Below are positions 6,384-12,356 of a stretch of DNA of 12,356 nt, in pieces. Numbering within the stretch: the first letter of the stretch is position 1; every line of letters starts with the position of its first letter. Both the position numbers and the translations under genes were made by a program. This stretch comes from Herminiimonas sp. (GTDB lineage: Bacteria > Pseudomonadota > Gammaproteobacteria > Burkholderiales > Burkholderiaceae): NCBI GenBank assembly GCA_014377155.1, contig JACMQD010000253.1:1-12356 (forward strand), read 5' to 3'. Under the pieces are notes generated by a model. It was given only the letters and a program-made list of their open reading frames with translations, was not told the origin of the DNA and searched no databases.

Positions 6384-7859
6384 TCAGGACGCCGGGCAGG
6401 CGCGCGACACTTTCAGCGTTTCGCGCGAGCGTGCGATGGCCGATGCGGGCGGCTCGTCGACTGTCATGGTGTTGTCGGTAAACTTGCAGCCATAGCTCGG
6501 GCTGGCAACGGTAGCAGGATTGAGGATGTCATCGCCGGCGGGTTTGATGCCATTCTGTTCCCAGTCGATCATGGCGTCGAATGCCGATGCCTGTTCCTTG
6601 ATGGAGAAGTCGCAGTGGGCGACGCCGCGAATCGCGCGTTGCACGAGCCACTGCGATGTTCCCAACGCATCGGCGCGGCGCTTGTAGATCTGTTCCATGC
6701 TAAACGGCACGTACATATCGCCAAGCGTGTGGATCGTCACCACCGGCACACTGATGCGGGCATTGGTCTTCGGCACCCAGCGCAAGCCGTCGCTGCGCGG
6801 ACGATTGGCGTCGGTAGTCGCTTGCACACGGTAATTGGCGGCATTGAAGGCCGTCTCTTCGGCGTTGAGAGCCGGATTGTCGTCAAGCTGGTAGACGAAG
6901 CGACTGTTCGAAACCACATCGTCGTTAAGCACGCCCACCATCTTGCCATCGCGTCCGAAAGTGCCCCACGCCGTCCCGGTGTAGACACCGCCAAAACCGA
7001 TGTCGAACATCGGCCGCTCGCCGCCTGTCAGGTTCTTGACGATCTGCTTGAGCTTGTCGCCCTGCGCAGTGGTGACGCCGACCGCGGTGGCAGTCGGGAA
7101 GGTGGCGAACAGCGCATTGCGGATCGTCGGTTCGATGTCGGGCCAGTTGGTGGTCGGCCATTTCGTGATCGGCGAATTGGCCAGTTGCATGGCGGAGGTC
7201 TGGTAAGCGGCGAAGAAATCGTACAGTTCGGTATCGCCCAGCACGCCGCACATCGGTACAGCACCGTTATAACGAATCTTGTTGTTGGCGGCCAGGATGT
7301 TTTCTTCGTCGACGGCCGCAGCAGTCACATGTCCACCCATCGATACGCCGATGATAAAAGTCTTGAACGGCGTACTCAGTGGCCGGCCTTTTTCCGCAGC
7401 GATATCCTTGAACGCCAGGGCCAGCGCGTTGGTATCTTCGACGCCGGCCCGCACGTCATAATAATTGCGGGTGTAGCTCGATGCAGCCCAGGCATAACCC
7501 TGTTCCAGCAAATGGCGGCGAATGCCTGGATTGCTGACAGTCAGGTCCGGGCCGGTTCCAGCATAGCCATGGGCATACATGACCAGTTTGCCATTCCATT
7601 TCTTGGGAACCTCGATACGGTAGCCGGCACCCTTGTGCACGCCCCACCAGCGATCTGTCTCAGGTGCGGCAGGCAGCGCTTCGAACGGCAACTTGGCTTC
7701 GACGACGGCAAAAACGCGGGTGTCCTGGGGACGCACTACTTCAACCACCGATGCCTGCACCACCGGCTCCGCCCGCGTGGTAACGCCGCTTCCGCCGCAG
7801 CCCGTCAGCGCAAGGCCGCAAATTGCCAGCCACAATGTGGTCGGTACTGGTTTGTTCAT
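6384..7859 (-). CDS. secreted lipoprotein alpha/beta-hydrolase, probable esterase
   Basis: This is a 491-aa protein with a lipoprotein signal peptide. A hydrophobic stretch leads to the lipobox LTGC, so Cys 21 is the likely lipidated residue. Gly at +2 points to the outer membrane. The catalytic part looks like a serine alpha/beta-hydrolase: strand plus oxyanion motif LVMYAHGYAG (92-101, HG at 97-98), nucleophile elbow GVSMGG (Ser 173), candidate acid Asp 381 in HTLGDMYVP, and candidate base His 415 in GVAHCDF. About 200 residues between the nucleophile and the acid probably form a large lid or cap. Cys 21 apart, Cys 204, 416 and 458 could form a disulfide. GGAG (7868-7871) lies 8 bases before the ATG. 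It is the first gene of the importer operon, so I infer that it releases the imported compound from an ester outside the cell. I cannot name the family or substrate; a hydroxyalkanoate-oligomer or aromatic-ester hydrolase is possible. Confidence 0.85.
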   Translation of the reverse strand: MNKPVPTTLWLAICGLALTGCGGSGVTTRAEPVVQASVVEVVRPQDTRVFAVVEAKLPFEALPAAPETDRWWGVHKGAGYRIEVPKKWNGKLVMYAHGYAGTGPDLTVSNPGIRRHLLEQGYAWAASSYTRNYYDVRAGVEDTNALALAFKDIAAEKGRPLSTPFKTFIIGVSMGGHVTAAAVDEENILAANNKIRYNGAVPMCGVLGDTELYDFFAAYQTSAMQLANSPITKWPTTNWPDIEPTIRNALFATFPTATAVGVTTAQGDKLKQIVKNLTGGERPMFDIGFGGVYTGTAWGTFGRDGKMVGVLNDDVVSNSRFVYQLDDNPALNAEETAFNAANYRVQATTDANRPRSDGLRWVPKTNARISVPVVTIHTLGDMYVPFSMEQIYKRRADALGTSQWLVQRAIRGVAHCDFSIKEQASAFDAMIDWEQNGIKPAGDDILNPATVASPSYGCKFTDNTMTVDEPPASAIARSRETLKVSRACPAS

Positions 7860-7867
7860 CTACTTGT

Positions 7868-7871
7868 CTCC
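7868..7871 (-). promoter_or_regulatory. ribosome binding site of the hydrolase gene
   Basis: GGAG on the minus strand, 8 bases before the ATG at 7859, supports that start. Confidence 0.55.
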
Positions 7872-7898
7872 GAAATTTTTTGGGTAAATCGTTTATGT

Positions 7899-7913
7899 TT
7901 CTGCATTGCAGAA
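7899..7913. promoter_or_regulatory. operator palindrome, perfect copy (probable IclR-type site)
   Basis: TTCTGCA-T-TGCAGAA is a perfect 15-bp palindrome with 7-bp arms. It lies downstream of the predicted hydrolase-operon promoter (about +24 to +38) and before the ribosome binding site, a position suited to repression. The same sequence recurs at 8002 and 9731 with one mismatch each. IclR-family regulators commonly bind short palindromes of this size and TTC-GCA/TGC-GAA pattern; assignment to the IclR protein encoded at 878-1702 is an inference. Confidence 0.7.
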
Positions 7914-7942
7914 TTATGTTCCGCTAAAACAGAACGGAATTT

Positions 7943-7971
7943 ATCTTATTCTCGATCTTTACCTCTGTAAA
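7943..7971 (-). promoter_or_regulatory. sigma-70 type promoter of the hydrolase-importer-iclR operon
   Basis: On the minus strand TTTACA (7971-7966) and TAAGAT (7948-7943) are separated by 17 bases, matching the -35 at 5 of 6 and the -10 at 4 of 6 positions. The predicted start of transcription is near 7936, giving a leader of about 77 bases that contains the perfect operator. A small palindrome TTTAC-N4-GTAAA (7958-7971) overlaps the -35. Confidence 0.5.
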
Positions 7972-8001
7972 GCGCAAATTCGACGATATCGCGCTTTTAT
8001 C

Positions 8002-8016
8002 TTCTGCAATGCAGCA
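8002..8016. promoter_or_regulatory. operator palindrome, second copy
   Basis: TTCTGCA-A-TGCAGCA matches the 7899 palindrome with one arm mismatch. It lies about 73 bases upstream of the predicted transcription start of the hydrolase operon. The centres of the two copies are 103 bp apart, close to ten helical turns, which would allow looping between dimers. Confidence 0.6.
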
Positions 8017-8020
8017 TTAC

Positions 8021-8035
8021 TCTGATCGCATCAGA
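8021..8035. repeat. perfect palindrome between ligase and hydrolase genes
   Basis: TCTGAT-CGC-ATCAGA has 6-bp perfect arms. It lies between the ligase stop and the second operator copy. It is not followed by a T run on the minus strand, so it is not a standard intrinsic terminator for the ligase gene. It may be a site for another regulator, or may be chance. Confidence 0.35.
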
Positions 8036-8067
8036 TCAGCGTGTTTGCATTCGTTGCTATAAATAGA

Positions 8068-9597
8068 TTATTTTTTACCGCTCGATGCAATCGCCATGCG
8101 CTGTAGTTCTTTTTTCAGAATCTTGCCGGTCGCAGCCGCTGGTAAATGCTCGAGCACGACGATTTCGCTTGGCACCTTGTAAGGAGACAGGTTCTGCTTG
8201 AGATAAATCACCAGTGCATCGAGATCGAGCAGCGCGCCCGAGGACGGCTCGACGAATGCCACTACTTCCTCGTTACCGTCGATTTCGCGCCCCACCACTG
8301 CCGACTGGACGATATCGGGCCACGAGTTGAGCACTTGCTCAACTTCGATGGGATAGACGTTGAAACCGGAGCGGATGATCAGCTCCTTGCTGCGGCCCAC
8401 GATGAACAGGGCACCGCCCTCCTCGATACGGGCCAGGTCACCCGTACGCAACCAGCCTTCGTCGGTCACGGTTTCGGCTGTCAGGTCAGGTGCGCGGTAG
8501 TAGCCGAACATGACATTCGGCCCGCGCACCCACAGCTCGCCGACGCCGGCGGCATCCTGATCATTGAGACGGATTTGGATACCGGGAATGGCGTGCCCGA
8601 CCGAACAATCGTCGCGCGGCGCGTCGATGCGGGTCTGACAAATCGAGGGTGACGCTTCGGTCATGCCGTAGCCGTTTTGCAGGGCGATGCCGAATACGCG
8701 CTCGAAGTTTTGCTTGAGCGCGAGCGTCAATGGCGCTCCGCCGGATTGAGCCACCCGCAGATGCGGTGCCGGCAATCCGCCCTCTCCCGCCAGTTCCAGT
8801 AGCTTGGCATACATCGCCGGCGCGCCGTGCAGGATCGTGATGGACTCCTGCGCCAGCGCCGTCGCCAGCGCGCGCGGATTGAAACGCGCTTCCAGGCGTA
8901 GTTCTGATCCGCTCATCAGCGACGCGATCATCAAGGCCGTCAGACCATACACATGTGACAGCGGCAACACGCCATAAATGACATCGCTGGGCAGCACGCC
9001 CCGCATGCGACGTGCATTGGCGCCGATAAACAGCAAGTTCGCGTGCGACAGCATTACCGCCTTGGGCGCGCCGGTAGTACCGGAGGTGTAGACCATTGCC
9101 GCCACCTGCCGTGCTGGATCGTCCGAAACCGGCTCGGTCAGGGCATCGTCATTGCGTGGGCCTACCAGAATGTCGCCGATACCGGCGAACGCCACGGTGT
9201 GTGCGCCACGCGCCACGGCATGAGCAAGCGCATCGGCCGACGATGCGCCGAAATATAACGCAATTCGGGCGCCGGAATGCGCCAGGAACGTATCGATTTC
9301 GCGCACTGACAAGCGCGCATTGACGGTCGCCGACCAGGCGTCGAGCCGGCTGATTGCCAGAATGCAGACAACCAGCGCGACCGAATTCTCCGCTACGAGC
9401 AGGACACGGTCACCAGCACGGACACCGAGTTCGCGCAGCTTCTCAGCCACTGCTTCGATCACAGCGGGCAACTCCCGATAGGTAAGCCTGCGTTCGGCGT
9501 CGGCCAGTGCGATATCGGCATCCGAAGAGGACACCCACGGCATGAATGTTTCGTGCAGGCGGCGCGGTACAGCGGGCAACTCTTTGTCAAACTCCAT
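8068..9597 (-). CDS. acyl-CoA synthetase (AMP-forming ligase, ANL superfamily)
   Basis: This enzyme activates a carboxylic acid to its CoA thioester through an acyl-adenylate. It is 509 aa, typical for this superfamily. The AMP-binding P-loop YTSGTTGAPK is at 170-179, LPLSHVYGL at 211-219, NGYGMTE at 308-314, GWLRTGD (ribose-binding Asp) at 381-387, the hinge GRSKELIIRSGFNVYP at 401-416 and the catalytic Lys 492 in TGKILKKEL. All key residues are present. The frame is open further upstream (to 9699), but AAAGGA (9603-9608) lies 5 bases before the ATG at 9597 and the extra N-terminus would be cysteine/serine-rich noise, so I use 9597. It sits divergently from the 3-hydroxyacyl-CoA dehydrogenase and upstream of the hydrolase operon. 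The substrate is unknown; a medium-chain, dicarboxylic, alicyclic or aryl acid delivered by the importer is the natural guess. Confidence 0.93.
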   Translation of the reverse strand: MEFDKELPAVPRRLHETFMPWVSSSDADIALADAERRLTYRELPAVIEAVAEKLRELGVRAGDRVLLVAENSVALVVCILAISRLDAWSATVNARLSVREIDTFLAHSGARIALYFGASSADALAHAVARGAHTVAFAGIGDILVGPRNDDALTEPVSDDPARQVAAMVYTSGTTGAPKAVMLSHANLLFIGANARRMRGVLPSDVIYGVLPLSHVYGLTALMIASLMSGSELRLEARFNPRALATALAQESITILHGAPAMYAKLLELAGEGGLPAPHLRVAQSGGAPLTLALKQNFERVFGIALQNGYGMTEASPSICQTRIDAPRDDCSVGHAIPGIQIRLNDQDAAGVGELWVRGPNVMFGYYRAPDLTAETVTDEGWLRTGDLARIEEGGALFIVGRSKELIIRSGFNVYPIEVEQVLNSWPDIVQSAVVGREIDGNEEVVAFVEPSSGALLDLDALVIYLKQNLSPYKVPSEIVVLEHLPAAATGKILKKELQRMAIASSGKK

Positions 9598-9718
9598 GGC
9601 ATTCCTTTGGCAGCGCGAGCAAAATAAGCAACGCGTCGATCCGATGTCGCGCGATGATTTTCGACAGCTCGAAAAGTTATGCGAGCATGTCACAATCAAA
9701 AGCGAAAATCAATATTTT

Positions 9719-9745
9719 TGCAGAACTTGATTCTGCATTGCAGAT
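9719..9745. promoter_or_regulatory. operator palindrome with extra half-site in the divergent control region
   Basis: TTCTGCA-T-TGCAGAT (9731-9745) matches the 7899 palindrome with one end mismatch. Five bases to its left is another arm, TGCAGAA (9719-9725). There are thus three arms in a row, with TGCAGAA-N5-TTCTGCA itself a perfect palindrome of different spacing. The site lies between the divergent ligase (9597) and dehydrogenase (9892) genes and could serve both. Confidence 0.65.
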
Positions 9746-9756
9746 TATTCTTCTTT

Positions 9757-9779
9757 GTACATGAATAATATACATGCAC
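9757..9779. repeat. imperfect inverted repeat with AT core
   Basis: GTACATG (9757-9763) and CATGCAC (9773-9779) are inverted with 6 of 7 positions matching, around a pure A/T 9-base core. It sits between the operator at 9731 and the dehydrogenase promoter at 9809. It may be a site for a second regulator; no family is assigned. Confidence 0.3.
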
Positions 9780-9808
9780 TTTAACGACAATCAATACAGT
9801 AAACCCGC

Positions 9809-9837
9809 TTGACAGCACAAGGGATAAGAAATACAGT
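9809..9837 (+). promoter_or_regulatory. sigma-70 type promoter of the dehydrogenase operon
   Basis: TTGACA (9809-9814, perfect -35) and TACAGT (9832-9837, 4 of 6) are separated by 17 bases. The predicted transcription start is near 9844, giving a leader of about 48 bases. I found no equally good promoter for the divergent ligase gene. Confidence 0.6.
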
Positions 9838-9856
9838 TCCACATGTTGGATTTAAG

Positions 9857-9871
9857 TTCCGCTGTGCAGCA
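9857..9871. promoter_or_regulatory. degenerate fourth operator copy
   Basis: TTCCGCTGTGCAGCA matches the TTCTGCATTGCAGAA consensus at 11 of 15 positions. It sits just downstream of the predicted dehydrogenase transcription start, the same arrangement as the perfect copy in the hydrolase leader. Position is the main support; the sequence match alone is weak. Confidence 0.4.
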
Positions 9872-9891
9872 CCGCTAACCTGGAGAATCAC

Positions 9892-11445
9892 ATGCAAGAT
9901 GCAGTACGCCCCGTTCCGCAGTCGCCTGATCTGATCGTGGGAATCGTCGGCTGTGGTGTCATGGGCCGCGGCATTGCGCAAATTGCGGTTCTGGCTGGTG
10001 CTCGGGTACTGCTGGCCGACAGCCGAAGCGGCGCAGCGTCCACGGCGCGCGAGGTACTTCTGTCGACCTTCGCCAAGCTGGTAGAGAAAGGCAAACTCGA
10101 TGCCGCGCGCGTGGCTGCGGCGGCTGAGCGTCTGCACGCATGCACGTCGCTTGACGACCTGGGCAGTGCCAATGTCGTGGTCGAAGCGATCATCGAAGAC
10201 CTGTCGGCCAAGAAAGAGCTGTTTGCCGAGCTCGAAGGCATTTTGTCAGCCGATGCGATTCTGGCGACCAATACCTCATCGCTTTCGGTGACGTCGATCG
10301 CCGCCGACCTCAAGCATCCACGCCGAGTAGTCGGTTTTCATTTCTTCAATCCGGTGCCGCTGATGAAAATCGTCGAGGCCATCGGCGGACTGTTGACCGA
10401 TCCGAGTGTGACCGATTACATGATCGCGCTCGGCAAGCACTGGGGCCACACTACCGTGCGCGCCAAGGATACGCCGGGCTTCATTGTCAATCATGCCGGC
10501 CGTGGCTTCGGCACCGAAGGCATGCGCATCCTGTCGGAAGGCATTACTATCATTCCGGTGCTCGATCAAATCCTGCGCGACACGGCCGGCTTCAAGCTGG
10601 GGCCATGCGAACTGATGGATATGACAGGGCTGGACGTGTCCCATCCGGTGATGGAATCGATCTATCACCAGTACTACGAAGAACCACGCTATCGGCCACA
10701 GGGTCTGACGCGCCAGATGCTGGTTGCCGGCCTTCTCGGCAGAAAAGTCGGACAAGGTTTTTACCGGTATGGCGAGGACGGAAAAAAACAGCTCGAGGGC
10801 GAAGTGCCACACGAGACCGCATTGCCGTCCTGCGTCTGGTTAAGTCGCGCCCGTCCCGAGCTGGCCGAGCGTATTGCGCCACTGGTAGCAACCCTCGCTG
10901 CACAAGCAGGTGCCGCGGTCGAGTCCGGTGCGACACCCAGCGCCACGGCCCTGTGCATCGTCACGCCGCTCGGTGACGATGCAAGCGCCTGCTGCGCCGC
11001 CGAGCAGCTCGATGCACGTCGCACCATCGCGGTTGAAACCCTGTTCGATACCAGCCGCCGTCGCGTCATCATGAGCAACCCCGGCACCACGTCGGCGACA
11101 CTGGCGATAGCGTGCGGGCTATTCGCCGCCGACGGCGCGCAGGTCAGCGTAATTCGTGACAGTGCGGGCCTCGTGACGCAGCGGACAGTTGCGCATATCA
11201 TTAACATTGCATGCGAAATTGCCCAGCAGCGCATTGCCGATCCGCTCGACATCGACCGCGCGGTATTGCTGGGGCTGGGTTATCCGCACGGCCCGCTGGC
11301 GTGGGGCGACCAGATCGGTGCTGCAACCGTGGTCGCCATTCTTGCCAATCTGTTGCATCAAACCGGCGACCCGCGCTATCGCGCCAGCGCCTGGCTACAG
11401 CGCCGCGCCGTGCTTGGTCTGTCGCTGCTCCATGCCGAACATTGA
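9892..11445 (+). CDS. 3-hydroxyacyl-CoA dehydrogenase, long form
   Basis: This NAD-dependent enzyme oxidises an L-3-hydroxyacyl-CoA to the 3-oxoacyl-CoA, the third step of beta-oxidation, in the cytoplasm. At 517 aa it is the long single-function form, as in PaaH-like enzymes. The Rossmann NAD site GIVGCGVMGRGIA is at 17-29. The catalytic residues match the spacing in the well-studied human enzyme: Ser 129 (in NTSS), His 150 (in GFHFFNP), Glu 162 and Asn 200 (in TPGFIVN). The first C-terminal domain ends with GRKVGQGFYRY (283-293), and a second diverged copy covers about 425-510. GGAG (9882-9885) lies 6 bases before the ATG. It is followed after 24 bases by the glutaryl-CoA dehydrogenase gene. 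With that partner, 3-hydroxypimelyl-CoA or a similar dicarboxylyl-CoA is an attractive but unproven substrate; 3-hydroxybutyryl-CoA is the alternative. Confidence 0.92.
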   Translation: MQDAVRPVPQSPDLIVGIVGCGVMGRGIAQIAVLAGARVLLADSRSGAASTAREVLLSTFAKLVEKGKLDAARVAAAAERLHACTSLDDLGSANVVVEAIIEDLSAKKELFAELEGILSADAILATNTSSLSVTSIAADLKHPRRVVGFHFFNPVPLMKIVEAIGGLLTDPSVTDYMIALGKHWGHTTVRAKDTPGFIVNHAGRGFGTEGMRILSEGITIIPVLDQILRDTAGFKLGPCELMDMTGLDVSHPVMESIYHQYYEEPRYRPQGLTRQMLVAGLLGRKVGQGFYRYGEDGKKQLEGEVPHETALPSCVWLSRARPELAERIAPLVATLAAQAGAAVESGATPSATALCIVTPLGDDASACCAAEQLDARRTIAVETLFDTSRRRVIMSNPGTTSATLAIACGLFAADGAQVSVIRDSAGLVTQRTVAHIINIACEIAQQRIADPLDIDRAVLLGLGYPHGPLAWGDQIGAATVVAILANLLHQTGDPRYRASAWLQRRAVLGLSLLHAEH

Positions 11446-11455
11446 ATCATTCAAT
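11441..11455. repeat. perfect palindrome over the dehydrogenase stop codon
   Basis: ATTGAAT-C-ATTCAAT is a perfect 15-bp palindrome that overlaps the TGA stop at 11443-11445 and ends 14 bases before the next ATG. It is AT-rich with no T run after it, so it is unlikely to be a terminator. It could be an operator or a mild intercistronic hairpin. Confidence 0.4.
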
Positions 11456-11469
11456 CTAAAGGAAATACC

Positions 11470-12356
11470 ATGACATCCAAGGCACGCTTTCACTGGGACG
11501 ATCCGCTTCTGCTGGACCAGCAACTAACCGATGAAGAACGCATGGTACGCGACGCCGCCGCTGCCTATTGCCAGGACAAGCTGCAGCCGCGCGTGCTGGA
11601 AGCGTTCCGCAACGAAAAGACCGACCCGGAAATTTTCCGTGAAATGGGCGCGCTCGGCCTGTTGGGCCCGACCATTCCCGAGCAGTACGGCGGTCCCGGT
11701 CTGAATTACGTTAGCTACGGCTTGATCGCGCGCGAAGTCGAGCGCGTCGATTCCGGCTATCGTTCGATGATGAGCGTGCAATCGTCGCTGGTGATGGTGC
11801 CGATCCATGATTTCGGTACCGAAGAACAGCGCCGCAAATTCCTGCCGAAACTTGCCACCGGCGAGTGGATCGGCTGTTTCGGTCTGACCGAGCCAGATCA
11901 CGGATCCGATCCGGGCTCGATGATCACCCGCGCGCGCAAGGTCGATGGCGGCTATGCGCTGACCGGCAGCAAGATGTGGATTTCGAATTCGCCGATCGCC
12001 GATGTGTTCGTGATCTGGGCCAAGGACGACGAAGGCGCGATCCGCGGCTTCATCCTCGAAAAAGGCATGGATGGTTTGTCGGCGCCGGCGATCCACGGCA
12101 AGTTCGGATTACGCGCATCGATCACCGGCGAAATCGTGATGGAAAACGTATTCTGTCCGGAAGAGAACGCGTTCCCCGACGTGCGCGGCCTCAAGGGTCC
12201 GTTTACCTGTTTGAACTCGGCCCGCTACGGCATCGCCTGGGGCGCGTTGGGCGCAGCTGAATCCTGCTGGCATATCGCCCGTCAGTATGTGCACGACCGC
12301 CAGCAGTTCGGTCGTCCGCTCGCCGCTAACCAGCTGATCCAGAAAAAACTCGCCGA
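11470..12356 (+). CDS. gcdH: glutaryl-CoA dehydrogenase, N-terminal three quarters (runs off the window)
   Basis: This FAD enzyme of the acyl-CoA dehydrogenase family oxidises and decarboxylates glutaryl-CoA to crotonyl-CoA and CO2. The 295 complete codons seen are about three quarters of the usual length of about 395; the frame is open at the right edge. Family motifs are [20 protein letters not shown] (66-85), [15 protein letters not shown] (137-151, flavin and substrate contacts), [13 protein letters not shown] (168-180) and [15 protein letters not shown] (248-262). RSMMS at 98-102 places Arg 98 and Ser 102 where human GCDH has the Arg 94 and Ser 98 that bind the glutaryl carboxylate, which argues for true glutaryl-CoA specificity. 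The catalytic Glu lies beyond the edge. The ribosome binding site AAAGGA is at 11458-11463. It is co-directional with, and 24 bases after, the 3-hydroxyacyl-CoA dehydrogenase gene. Confidence 0.95.
   Translation, partial: MTSKARFHWDDPLLLDQQLTDEERMVRDAAAAYCQDKLQPRVLEAFRNEKTDPEIFREMGALGLLGPTIPEQYGGPGLNYVSYGLIAREVERVDSGYRSMMSVQSSLVMVPIHDFGTEEQRRKFLPKLATGEWIGCFGLTEPDHGSDPGSMITRARKVDGGYALTGSKMWISNSPIADVFVIWAKDDEGAIRGFILEKGMDGLSAPAIHGKFGLRASITGEIVMENVFCPEENAFPDVRGLKGPFTCLNSARYGIAWGALGAAESCWHIARQYVHDRQQFGRPLAANQLIQKKLA

Noticed and set aside
6363..7970. A 535-codon open frame on the plus strand, opposite the lipoprotein hydrolase
   Set aside because: It is the mirror of a real coding frame in biased-codon DNA. 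Its product is a His/Arg/Asp-rich sequence without domains, it has no ribosome binding site, and the minus-strand frame has a lipobox and hydrolase motifs.
8021..8035. TCTGATCGCATCAGA as intrinsic terminator of the ligase gene
   Set aside because: The stem is short, AT-containing and not followed by a T run on the minus strand; kept only as an unexplained palindrome.
9598..9699. Upstream extension of the CoA ligase by 34 residues
   Set aside because: The added peptide is Cys/Ser/Arg-rich without similarity to the family, and AAAGGA is well placed before 9597.

Overview
The window looks like a chromosomal segment of a Burkholderiales betaproteobacterium, probably Oxalobacteraceae or a close relative. 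This is an inference from the style of the proteins, the moderately GC-rich codon use and the AT-rich regulatory gaps; no ribosomal or housekeeping protein marker is present. There is no sign of phage, transposon or CRISPR.

Layout. Left edge: a tRNA-Arg(UCU) on the minus strand (42-118), a 366-bp gap without a recognisable gene, and a small coiled-coil protein of unknown function on the plus strand (485-811). That gene converges on the next block at a bidirectional hairpin (821-844). From 7859 down to 878, seven minus-strand genes are closely packed: a secreted lipoprotein alpha/beta-hydrolase, a Leu/Ile/Val-type (HAAT) ABC importer (binding protein, two permeases, two ATPases) and, last, an IclR-family regulator. 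Upstream of that block, also on the minus strand, is an acyl-CoA synthetase (8068-9597). Divergent from it on the plus strand are a long-form 3-hydroxyacyl-CoA dehydrogenase (9892-11445) and a glutaryl-CoA dehydrogenase that runs off the right edge (11470-12356+).

Working model (inference): the surface hydrolase releases an organic acid from an ester or similar precursor, the HAAT importer takes it up, the CoA ligase activates it, and the two dehydrogenases carry it through beta-oxidation to glutaryl-CoA and crotonyl-CoA. An odd-chain dicarboxylate or a ring-cleavage product would fit. The enoyl-CoA hydratase and thiolase this needs are not in the window.

Regulation. The strongest non-coding signal is a 15-bp palindrome, TTCTGCATTGCAGAA. 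It is perfect once and has one mismatch twice; a weaker fourth copy is also present. All copies lie in the two control regions: in front of the hydrolase-importer-iclR block and between the divergent ligase and dehydrogenase genes. Two sit just downstream of plausible sigma-70 promoters. The simplest reading is that the IclR protein encoded here controls both units and itself through this site. A 10-bp perfect hairpin between the hydrolase and the binding-protein gene may separate their expression.
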